From Lachnospiraceae bacterium UBA938 (GTDB lineage: Bacteria; Bacillota; Clostridia; Lachnospirales; Lachnospiraceae): DNA of 62,023 nt. Below, piece by piece: positions 54,326 through 61,486 of this stretch. The stretch lies in NCBI GenBank assembly GCA_002293475.1, contig DBDG01000047.1, positions 11,298-73,320 on the forward strand. The letters run 5' to 3'. Position 1 is the first letter of the stretch; each line of letters begins with the position of its first letter. Position numbers and translations under genes: made by a program. The notes beneath the pieces were generated by a model, which searched no databases, had not been told where the DNA came from, and saw only the letters and a list, made by a program, of their open reading frames with translations.

Positions 54326-56026
54326 TTAATCTGCTTCATAAGCCACCTTGATCATTTCGGCGATGGAAGTCGTGCCTTTCTTCACCTCCCTGCTCGCCGC
54401 CATCCGCAGCGTAGACATGCCTTCATTAACCGCTTCTTCTTTCAATTCGTCCGCCGTTACCCGGTCATGGATGCGGTTCCTGATCCGGTTGCTGATGGGC
54501 ATGATCTCATAGATTGCGGTTCTTCCTTTATATCCGATGCCGGCGCAGGCGGGACAGCCGACGGGCTCATAGACGGTAATCTGATCCTCCGGTCCGGCTC
54601 CCAGCAGCCGCAGTTCATTCTTTTCCGCCAGCCGGGATGCCTTGCACGCCGGACAGAGTTTGCGCACCAGACGCTGGGCAATGATGCCCACCACTGAATC
54701 ACCGATCAGGTATGGTTCGATCGCCATGTCCAGCAGACGGGTGATGGCTGCCGCGGTAGAATTGGTATGCAGGGTGGAGACAACCAGATGGCCGGTTATA
54801 GAGGCTTTGACGGCAATCTGCGCCGTCTCGTTGTCACGTATCTCGCCGATCATGATGATGTCGGGATCCTGACGGAGAATGGAGCGCAGGGCGTTGGCAA
54901 AGGTCATGTCCGCCCTTACGTTGACCTGGACCTGATTGACGCCGTCGATATTGGCTTCTACCGGGTCCTCTACGGTGATGATATTTACTTCTTCGCGGTT
55001 GAGTTCGCTTAAAACGGTGTATACGGTCGTGGACTTACCACTGCCGGTCGGTCCGGTGACCAAGATGATGCCGTGGGGGTTCTGTAAGATAGCGTCCAGA
55101 CGTACTTCATCTTCTTCCGTCAGTCCCAAGTATTTCTTGTCCCGGGATAGGCCGTCCTTGGCCGTCAGACGCATAACGATCTTCTCCCCGTATACGGTGG
55201 GGAGGACGGAAACACGGACATCATATTCTTTATTATCCACATGAAGGGTGAGGCGGCCGTCTTGGGGCTTTCTCTTCTCGGAGATATCCAAGCCGGACAT
55301 GATCTTGACCCTGGCTACCATGGCGGGGAGGAGATTGGGATTGTAATCCATGACCTCCTGCAAGACGCCGTCGATACGGTAACGGATCCGGAGTTTACGC
55401 TCGAAGGGTTCAATATGAATATCACTGGAGCCTTGGCGGACAGCCTGTTCCAGCATAGTGCGGACGATCTTGACGATGGGGGCATTGTCCACGTCGGCGT
55501 TGGCCTCCGCTTCCGCCTCTTCTCGCATCTCTTCGGCATGTTCTTTCTGATATTGTTCGGCGGCGGCCATGGCCTGTTTCTTGCCGAACATCCGGTCTAA
55601 CTGGACCGCAATCTGAGCTGTCGTGGCAAAGAAGGGCCGGACTTCCATATTGGTAATCAGGGATACGTCGTCCAGCGCGGTCAGATCCAAAGGATCCGAC
55701 ATGGCGACGTTGAGGATGTTGGCATTTTTCGGATCAATGCTGAAGGGAACGAGGCCGTATTTCTTCATGATGTCCTCGTTGACCATCTTGATGGCGGCAT
55801 CCTCCAATCCGGCGGTGATCAGATCTACCGAATGGATCCCCAGCTGTTCGCTGAATACCGTAGCAAAGTCCTTGTGGGACACGTAATTAAGCGCGATCAG
55901 GGTTTCGCCCAGTTTGGTTCTTCTTGTTTTCTGTTCATCCAGCGCGGTCTTAAGCTGCTGTTCCGTGATCAGTCCCTGCTGTAGCAGCAGGTCGCCTATT
56001 CTTACACGTTTGCCGTATAAAGCCAT
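54326..56026 (-). CDS. pilB: PilB pilus extension ATPase with MshEN-type N-terminal domain
   Basis: A 566-residue GspE/PilB ATPase that drives pilus extension. The N-terminus (9-32 RIGDLLLQQGLITEQQLK..., 39-61 LGETLIALNYVSHKDFATVF) matches the MshEN c-di-GMP-binding pattern RxGxxLxxxGxI...LxxxLxxQ...LGxxL. The ATPase core has GPTGSGKSTT, the Asp box region and Walker B (DPDIIMIGEIRDNETAQIA), and the zinc site CPACKASR with CPACAGIGYKGR. No PilT-type retraction ATPase is seen in the window. Confidence 0.95.
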   Translation of the reverse strand: MALYGKRVRIGDLLLQQGLITEQQLKTALDEQKTRRTKLGETLIALNYVSHKDFATVFSEQLGIHSVDLITAGLEDAAIKMVNEDIMKKYGLVPFSIDPKNANILNVAMSDPLDLTALDDVSLITNMEVRPFFATTAQIAVQLDRMFGKKQAMAAAEQYQKEHAEEMREEAEAEANADVDNAPIVKIVRTMLEQAVRQGSSDIHIEPFERKLRIRYRIDGVLQEVMDYNPNLLPAMVARVKIMSGLDISEKRKPQDGRLTLHVDNKEYDVRVSVLPTVYGEKIVMRLTAKDGLSRDKKYLGLTEEDEVRLDAILQNPHGIILVTGPTGSGKSTTVYTVLSELNREEVNIITVEDPVEANIDGVNQVQVNVRADMTFANALRSILRQDPDIIMIGEIRDNETAQIAVKASITGHLVVSTLHTNSTAAAITRLLDMAIEPYLIGDSVVGIIAQRLVRKLCPACKASRLAEKNELRLLGAGPEDQITVYEPVGCPACAGIGYKGRTAIYEIMPISNRIRNRIHDRVTADELKEEAVNEGMSTLRMAASREVKKGTTSIAEMIKVAYEAD

Positions 56027-56178
56027 GAGTTGTTCCTCTTATAATAATATGGTTACATATGCTTATATGTCTTTATTATATATCTTTACTTATATATCTT
56101 TGTGAATATATCTTTTGCCTATATATCTATATGCCTTTTGATAACTGCTTAATCTGCTTAGTCATAGAAGCTTTATTT

Positions 56179-56562
56179 TCAGACGGCGGTGACACCGGAA
56201 CCACTGCCGGCAATCCGTTTGACGGCCTCCACTATCTCATTTTGCTGGAAGGGCTTGGTTATAAATTCATCGGCACCGGCTTTGAGACATTCGAGGATCT
56301 TGCTTTTCTGGCCGGCGGCCGATACCATGATCACCTTGCTGTCCGACTTAAGGGCTTTGATCATTTTCAGGGCTTCGATGCCGTCCAGTACCGGCATAGT
56401 AATATCCATGGTCACCATATCCGGCCGGTGCTGCTGAAACTTTCTTACGCCGTCTTCCCCATTTACCGCTTCCTCCACCACGGTATGTCCTTCCTGCTCT
56501 AAGATCTGCCTGAGGATTCTCCTTGATGTCCGGGAATCGTCAACCATTAAAATATTAGCCAT
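56179..56562 (-). CDS. Stand-alone CheY-like response regulator of the pilus locus
   Basis: A 127-residue receiver domain with no output domain. DD is at 8-9, the phosphoacceptor is D53 (TMDITMPVLDG), serine 81 (VSAAG) and lysine in ITKPF complete the site. It resembles CheY but lies between a CheX-like phosphatase gene and pilB, 40 kb from the flagellar cheY. It probably couples a histidine kinase to the pilus or twitching direction; the partner kinase is not in the window. Confidence 0.88.
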   Translation of the reverse strand: MANILMVDDSRTSRRILRQILEQEGHTVVEEAVNGEDGVRKFQQHRPDMVTMDITMPVLDGIEALKMIKALKSDSKVIMVSAAGQKSKILECLKAGADEFITKPFQQNEIVEAVKRIAGSGSGVTAV

Positions 56563-56620
56563 CTTCTCTCTCCTTTAAATCTATTACTTTTTTTATTATT
56601 TATTCAATAATATTGGTAAT

Positions 56621-57544
56621 TTATTGGATTTTAAGCGGTGAATCCAGGGAAACGATAAAATCCATGCGACAGTCCCTTATCATAACGGGCAGGACATAAA
56701 AGCTGCCTGTTATCGTTATTTTACTTTCTGTTTTGTTTTCTATATTATTATCACAGAAATTCTTTAGATAGAAAGCCGGGGGGAGCATATCGATTTCCAC
56801 ATCTTCTTCGCTGAGAGCCGATGAAAACAGCCCGTTCACACAGTTGGTAAATTCACCTACCGCATCCAGGGCATCCATGTCTACTTCTTCAAATTCTTCT
56901 TTGGCAAAAGGAACCGCCATCGCCAGCAGGTTCTTTCCCGCGCCAGCAAATCCGGAGGTAAGCTGAAAGGCTCCCGCTATCTCCTGTACCGCACATTGGT
57001 CGGCTGTGATCATGTCCGTCCGGTAGGCCTTGGATATATATGCCGATGAATCAACGATCCTGATCAGGGTACGCACGGCAAGGCTGCACAGTCTGGCGCA
57101 GTAACTGTTGTCCGCCGGCAGGAACAAGGCGATGATCTTATCCGGGTCGCCGCTTACAAAGTCGGCCATCTCCGTTGCCGAGAGACCATTTTCCTGTCGG
57201 TAACTGTCGAGATAGGCGGCGATGTCTTCCAAGGTACAGATCCCCTCGTCAACCAGTGTCTGAACAAATGTCAGATAGAGATTGCCCTGCTTCTTAAGCA
57301 GTAGGCCGACCTGATCATCCGTCAGATAGCCTTTTTCCACTGCTATATCGCCGAATCGTTTATCCATGACCGACTGCAGCATGTTAACCTCGTCAGCCTG
57401 CTGCGCCGTCATCAGCTTGTCGGAAACAGCAATCAGGCCAAGTTTGACACGGACGGTGCTTTGCCGCTCAATCACTTTCGCAAACTGTTCTTTCGTCATC
57501 CGTCCTGATTCCACTAAATAATTGCCAAATACCTGATCAAACAT
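56621..57544 (-). CDS. CheX/CheC-like phosphatase with MshEN-like N-terminal repeats
   Basis: A 307-residue protein with an unusual domain pairing. Residues 6-55 and 64-113 are two segments like the N-terminal domain of PilB/GspE (FGNYLVESGRMTKEQFAKVI, FGDIAVEKGYLTDDQVGLLL). The C-terminal part, about 150-307, resembles CheX/CheC, with the phosphatase motif DAVGEFTNCVNG at 227-238 (E231, N234). ATG 57544 follows TTGGAGGTC. With the next gene, a CheY, it forms a predicted phosphorylation/dephosphorylation pair. Whether it binds c-di-GMP is inference. Confidence 0.75.
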   Translation of the reverse strand: MFDQVFGNYLVESGRMTKEQFAKVIERQSTVRVKLGLIAVSDKLMTAQQADEVNMLQSVMDKRFGDIAVEKGYLTDDQVGLLLKKQGNLYLTFVQTLVDEGICTLEDIAAYLDSYRQENGLSATEMADFVSGDPDKIIALFLPADNSYCARLCSLAVRTLIRIVDSSAYISKAYRTDMITADQCAVQEIAGAFQLTSGFAGAGKNLLAMAVPFAKEEFEEVDMDALDAVGEFTNCVNGLFSSALSEEDVEIDMLPPAFYLKNFCDNNIENKTESKITITGSFYVLPVMIRDCRMDFIVSLDSPLKIQ

Positions 57545-57576
57545 TTTGACCTCCAAGTAGTTCTTTTTGATAATGC

Positions 57577-57606
57577 TTTATAGCTATTTTATATTATTTT
57601 CCGCAA
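57577..57606 (-). promoter_or_regulatory. Candidate promoter of the cheX-like/pilus operon
   Basis: On the minus strand TTGCGG and TATAAA are separated by 18 bases, about 35 bases before the ATG at 57544, and right behind the dprA terminator. Confidence 0.45.
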
Positions 57607-57644
57607 AAAAGGAAGAGTCTAATTAATTTTATTTCCTTTTTCCG
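57601..57644 (-). terminator. Intrinsic terminator downstream of dprA
   Basis: On the minus strand GCCGGAAAAAGGAA and TTCCTTTTTTGCGG can pair with one or two bulges, around an 18-base AT-rich loop and ending in T-rich sequence. It separates dprA from the pilus operon. Confidence 0.55.
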
Positions 57645-57679
57645 GCATTAATTTCATTTTTATTACTTATTATTGCTTT

Positions 57680-58951
57680 TTATTGGTTAATATTACTTTT
57701 TTTGCAATAGTAGCCGGCGCCGATCTGTTCCGCCCGGTCGTTTAAGCATAATGATATCAATATCATGGCCAGGCGGCTAAGCGGAATTTCCGGGCAGCCG
57801 GCGGCAAAATATGCTAGGGGCTGGGGATTATAATCCAGCAGATCATACACTTTTCTTTCTTCGGGCGGTATTACTTCGGGCGGTTCGGGCGGCATTACTT
57901 CGGGCGGTATTACTTCGGGAGGTATTACTTCGGGAGGATCATCCGGTCTCTCCGGCTGCTCTGGCGCGGTATCGCCGGCAAGGCCGGGAGCTGTATTCGT
58001 GCCGAGTTCCCAGATGAACTCTTCCACTGACAAGATGACTCCGGCACCCTGCTTGATCAGCCGGTTACAGCCGCTGCTCAGCCCATCAACCAGGCGGCCG
58101 GGAAAGGCATAGACATCTTTTCCCTGTTCCAGTGCCATGTCGACGGTTATCATGGTGCCGCTTTTTTCCCTAGCTTCGATGACGACTATCGCCTCAGACA
58201 GGCCGCTGATCAGGCGATTCCGACACGGGAAAAGCCGCGCCTTGGGCATGGTTCCCGGCGAGTATTCCGACAGGATGCCGCCGCGTTCCATGATCCGCTC
58301 ATACAACCGCCGGTTTTCCGATGGGTAAATCACATCAACGCCGCAGCCCAGAACCGCAAAGGTACTGCCGCCGGCTTCCACCACGGCACGCTGGCCGATT
58401 CCGTCGATCCCCCTAGCCATTCCGCTGATCACTTGGATCTGTGCCTTAGCCAGGGCGGTTCCGAGCTGGCCGGCCATCGCACTGCCATAGCCGGAGCATT
58501 TCCGTGTCCCTATCACGGCAACCGCCCGGCCGGCCGGGTCAGGAAGCCTCCCCCGGACATAGATAGCCGCCGGCGGATCGGGAATCTTCCTGAGCGCAGC
58601 CGGGTAGGCCGGATGGGCATAAGGGTAAAAGCATATCCCCTTTTCTGTCATCTTATGATACTCGCCCGCTATATCCCAGTTTCGCCGGCTGTCGGTAAAA
58701 TCACGGAACTGCCGCTCATTCATCAGCCATTTCAGGTCATTGGCCGGCAGATGATAGATTACCTCCGCACTGCCGATCAGCGCTTCCAGAACCAGCAGGG
58801 TCTTTCTTCCGAACCCGGCTATGCTGTATAGCCAGTATAGATATGGCATCTCGGCAAGCACTGGTTCAACCGTTGAAAATACCTCTTGTTTATCGTTTTT
58901 ATCGTTATAAAATCCATATATTACTCTATCTTCCTGGTTATTGTCGCTCAC
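57680..58951 (-). CDS. dprA: DprA (Smf) DNA-processing protein with repeat linker
   Basis: A 423-residue DprA that loads RecA on incoming single-stranded DNA. The Rossmann core shows VIGTRKCSGYG, SGMARGIDGIGQRAVVEAGG and FPCRNRLISGLSEA. The N-terminal SAM-like part and a C-terminal winged helix (KVYDLLDYNP...) frame it. A linker of about 28 residues before the C-terminal domain is a PPEVI repeat encoded by 15-bp direct repeats (57860-57940). I use a GTG start at 58951 with GAGG five bases upstream; the frame extends to 59041. Confidence 0.9.
   Translation of the reverse strand: MSDNNQEDRVIYGFYNDKNDKQEVFSTVEPVLAEMPYLYWLYSIAGFGRKTLLVLEALIGSAEVIYHLPANDLKWLMNERQFRDFTDSRRNWDIAGEYHKMTEKGICFYPYAHPAYPAALRKIPDPPAAIYVRGRLPDPAGRAVAVIGTRKCSGYGSAMAGQLGTALAKAQIQVISGMARGIDGIGQRAVVEAGGSTFAVLGCGVDVIYPSENRRLYERIMERGGILSEYSPGTMPKARLFPCRNRLISGLSEAIVVIEAREKSGTMITVDMALEQGKDVYAFPGRLVDGLSSGCNRLIKQGAGVILSVEEFIWELGTNTAPGLAGDTAPEQPERPDDPPEVIPPEVIPPEVMPPEPPEVIPPEERKVYDLLDYNPQPLAYFAAGCPEIPLSRLAMILISLCLNDRAEQIGAGYYCKKSNINQ
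57860..57940. repeat. 15-bp coding tandem repeat in dprA
   Basis: Repeats of GGCGGTATTACTTCG, with one variant unit, encode PPEVI/PPEVM/PPEPPEVI in the DprA linker. The copy number could change by slippage without breaking the frame. Confidence 0.85.
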
Positions 58952-59049
58952 ACAAACCTCGCTTTCTTTCCGTTTATACGCTAAATATGCTAAATACATT
59001 ATGTTAAATATAGATATTTTTAGCATCCTTATGTTCAACATTTATCTAT

Positions 59050-60615
59050 CTACCGCCAGTATTTTCCATCATTCATGCGGTAATGTACCGCTTCCAGCAG
59101 ATGCTCTTCTTTGATGTTCCGACTTTCGGCCAGATCGGCAATGGTTCGTGCCACCTTAAGAATCCGATGATAAGCCCGGGCGCTCACGCCCATGGTTTCT
59201 AAAACCTTATGCATCAAGGCGGTTTCTTTTTGACCCAAGCCGCAGTATAGCGGTATGTCTTTAACTTTGATATCCGAGTTAAATCGGCAGGTCGTTCCCT
59301 TAAAACGATCTTTTTGGATCTGCCTAGCGGCCGCTACCCGTTGCCGCATATCACGGCTGGACAGACCCGCCTGGCCGGCCTGCAGACATCCTGCTTCGAT
59401 GCGTATCACCTCGGCGCAGAGGTCAATACGATCGAGAATCGGTCCGGATATCCTCCCCAGATAACGATGGATTGCCCGGCTGCTGCAACTGCATTTCTCC
59501 TGGTCAGGAAAGTAGCCGCAGGGGCAAGGGTTCATGGCACCGATAAACAAAAAATCAGCCGGATAAGTAAAGTTCCCCTGGACCCTGGCGATGTTTACCT
59601 TTTTGTCCTCGATGGGCTGGCGCAGGAGCTCAATCACGGACTGCCGACATTCCGGCAGCTCATCCATGAACAGCACCCCTCGGTGAGCCAGGCTTACCAG
59701 CCCCGGCATGGGAATCTTGCCGCCGCCGGTCATAGCCTGCTCAGTTACGGTATAATGCGGATTCAGGAAAGGGCGGCCGGTCAGCAATGCCGGCCCCGAC
59801 GGCAGCTGGCCGGCGATACTATATATAGAAGAAACCTCCAAGCTTTCCTCCGGCGTCAGCGGCGGTAAAATACTGGGAATCCTTTTGGCAATCATCGTTT
59901 TCCCGGTCCCCGGCGGGCCGATCAGCAGTAAATGATGAAAACCCGCCGTCGCGATGACAGCCGCCCGTTTGGCTGTTTCCTGACCGATAATCTCTACAAA
60001 GTCCTTCTCCTCCAGCTGACTTCCGGAGCCCACTATTGCTTCCGTCCTGTATTGATCGTCAGCATTTTCCTTAACATAAGGAATGATGTGCTGACGCTCC
60101 GTTTCATCGGCCGCCAAATAAAACAGTACCTCCTGCAGCGAACTGACGCCGCAGACATCTGCCTGCGGTATCGCCGCTGCTTCCCGGACATTGGCCGCCG
60201 GGACCAAAAAGCGGCGGCAGCCCCTCTGCACGGCATCAATGACGATCGGCAATATGCCGTTGACTCTTTTTACCGCCCCGTCAAGCCCCAGTTCCCCGAT
60301 GATCAGCATGTCTCCGGCTGCCTGCTGGGGCAGCTCGCCCATAGCAATCAGGATACCTACGGCAATAGGCAGGTCAAAAGCCGTCCCTTCCTTTCTAAGA
60401 TGTGCCGGTGACAGATTGACGGTGATATGTAATGGCGGCATGGATATCCCGGTATTCCGCAGTGCCACGCGCACCCGCTCACCGGCTTCCCGAACCTCAC
60501 CGGACAAATACCCGACCATAGAAAAGCAGGGCATCCCCCCCGAAGCATTTACCTCCACCTGAACCTGATAGCTTTGAATACCTAAAACAGCACCTGATGT
60601 AACCGTTGCAAACAT
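59050..60615 (-). CDS. comM: ComM/YifB family AAA+ ATPase
   Basis: A 521-residue protein. A ribosomal-S5-like N-terminal domain precedes an AAA+ module with P-loop GPPGTGKT at 233-240, a zinc-like motif NPCPCGYFPDQEKCSC, and a C-terminal Mg-chelatase-type domain. ComM is a hexameric helicase that helps integrate transforming DNA. It is followed by dprA, another natural-transformation gene, after which comes a type IV pilus locus; this suggests but does not prove competence. Confidence 0.92.
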   Translation of the reverse strand: MFATVTSGAVLGIQSYQVQVEVNASGGMPCFSMVGYLSGEVREAGERVRVALRNTGISMPPLHITVNLSPAHLRKEGTAFDLPIAVGILIAMGELPQQAAGDMLIIGELGLDGAVKRVNGILPIVIDAVQRGCRRFLVPAANVREAAAIPQADVCGVSSLQEVLFYLAADETERQHIIPYVKENADDQYRTEAIVGSGSQLEEKDFVEIIGQETAKRAAVIATAGFHHLLLIGPPGTGKTMIAKRIPSILPPLTPEESLEVSSIYSIAGQLPSGPALLTGRPFLNPHYTVTEQAMTGGGKIPMPGLVSLAHRGVLFMDELPECRQSVIELLRQPIEDKKVNIARVQGNFTYPADFLFIGAMNPCPCGYFPDQEKCSCSSRAIHRYLGRISGPILDRIDLCAEVIRIEAGCLQAGQAGLSSRDMRQRVAAARQIQKDRFKGTTCRFNSDIKVKDIPLYCGLGQKETALMHKVLETMGVSARAYHRILKVARTIADLAESRNIKEEHLLEAVHYRMNDGKYWR

Positions 60616-60734
60616 AAAACCCTCCTCTCTCGTATCGTATTTCTAATCTGTTTACCTGTCATTGTTACCTGTAACTATTTTTTTGTTACTGTTCAGATCT
60701 GCCGAAGTGCATCAAACCACTGCTCCACAGTAAT

Positions 60735-60906
60735 ATCGCCATATTACCTAGACATTATTGTTATTCTTTTAGCGGTCATCGCCATATTACCCAGGCATTA
60801 TTGTTATTTTTTTAGCGGTCATTGCCATATTACCTAGGCATTATTGTTATTCTTTTAGCGGTCATCGCCATATTACCTAGGCATTATTGTTATTCTTTTA
60901 GCGGTC
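60735..60906. repeat. 43-bp tandem repeat, four units plus a fifth merging into the palindromic element
   Basis: Four consecutive 43-bp units (60735-60777, 60778-60820, 60821-60863, 60864-60906), differing at a few positions. Each begins ATCGCCATATTACC, which is also the first part of the palindromic element's terminal repeat at 60907. The array therefore looks like serial duplication of the element's end together with TTATTGTTATTCTTTTAGCGG. There are no spacers, so it is not a CRISPR array. Confidence 0.95.
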
Positions 60907-61149
60907 ATCGCCATATTACCCAGGCATCATCGGCTCCGGTTCCGGCTCTCGAAAATAAGTTCCGCTAAATTTCTTGCGCCTGAATATTGGCAGCTTCCGT
61001 GTCGCCGTCAAGCGCCGTCCGTGGCGCGTGACGGCTTGGTCGGCCATCCGTGGCCGCCCAACACTGATTTATCGTGTGGCAAGAAATAAGCTGCACTAAT
61101 TTTCTGCCGCAAGTCACCTGAGCCGATGATGCCTGGGCAATATGGCGAT
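60907..61149. repeat. Palindromic element copy B (243 bp)
   Basis: Terminal inverted repeats of 30 bases (60907-60936 and 61120-61149) match at 29 of 30 positions. Inner arms CGAAAATAAGTTCCGCTAAA and TTAGTGCAGCTTATTTCTTG pair imperfectly. Central hairpins: 61005-61034 (CCGTCA/TGACGG around GCGCC/GGCGC) and 61041-61056 (CGGCCA/TGGCCG). In reverse complement it aligns along its whole length with copy A at 6621-6864, despite 54 kb of separation. Confidence 0.92.
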
Positions 61150-61265
61150 TCGGTATCTCAACTGGATGGTTTTAAGAAACGTATGGAATACTTTTGTGCA
61201 AAACACCTCGCGAAATACCATCTGTAAACAGTAACATTTTTTACCTGTAACTATTTTTTACCTTC

Positions 61266-61295
61266 TTGACATGCCCATTAGGAATGTTTTATAAT
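61266..61295 (+). promoter_or_regulatory. Promoter of a plus-strand RNA antisense to the toxin peptide
   Basis: Perfect TTGACA and TATAAT boxes separated by 18 bases, pointing right towards the end of the toxin gene. It is the only strong plus-strand promoter I found. Confidence 0.75.
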
Positions 61296-61301
61296 GTATT
61301 T

Positions 61302-61405
61302 AACAAGACAGCCGACAGGTAGGCGCTACTACCTGATCCGGCGAAAATAGACAACAAAGAAAAAGTCGTCCTTTTTGCCAAAAGAAAGCAGGACGGCTAT
61401 TTCTT
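61302..61405 (+). ncRNA. Predicted antitoxin antisense RNA
   Basis: Starting near the promoter at 61266-61295, a plus-strand RNA would fold a 5' stem (AGGTAG, GCGCTA, CTACCT, 61317-61333) and run through the terminator hairpin into the 3' end of the toxin reading frame. That is the arrangement of type I systems such as txpA/ratA. The 3' end is uncertain. Confidence 0.5.
61365..61397 (-). terminator. Terminator of the toxin transcript
   Basis: GCCGTCC and GGACGAC pair with one G-T at the end of the toxin frame, with TTTTT following on the minus strand. On the plus strand the same hairpin is followed by a weaker TATTTCTT. Confidence 0.7.
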
Positions 61406-61480
61406 GTTATTTATGTTGAGAACTGCGACTATCAATAAACCTACGGTCAAGATTATCATAAATTCTTCATATGTGCCCAT
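61397..61480 (-). CDS. Holin-like type I toxin peptide
   Basis: A 27-residue peptide, MGTYEEFMIILTVGLLIVAV followed by LNINNKK. A short polar start, one hydrophobic helix and a basic end match the putative holin-like toxin family of Firmicutes type I toxin-antitoxin systems (TxpA/BsrG-like). AAGGGGG lies seven bases before the ATG at 61480; an in-frame ATG at 61486 is too close to it. An antisense promoter converges from the left. It was found by reading short frames; length and family match, but no homology search was possible. Confidence 0.82.
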   Translation of the reverse strand: MGTYEEFMIILTVGLLIVAVLNINNKK

Positions 61481-61486
61481 AAACAT

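Larger units (their letters stand above)
60616..61396. other. Non-coding region with tandem repeats, palindromic element and antisense RNA
   Basis: Upstream of comM there is no coding frame. The stretch holds a 19-bp direct repeat (60665-60683 and 61241-61259, TTACCTGTAACTATTTTTT), the 43-bp tandem array (60735-60906), the third palindromic element (60907-61149) and the antisense RNA promoter (61266-61295). Confidence 0.85.

Noticed and set aside
56027..56178. AT-rich TATATATCTTT repeats upstream of pilB as a regulatory array
   Set aside because: Only loosely periodic, with no consistent unit or clear promoter. It is probably low-complexity spacer.
60735..60906. Regularly spaced repeats suggesting a CRISPR array
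   Set aside because: Units are directly adjacent with no unique spacers, and no cas genes are present.
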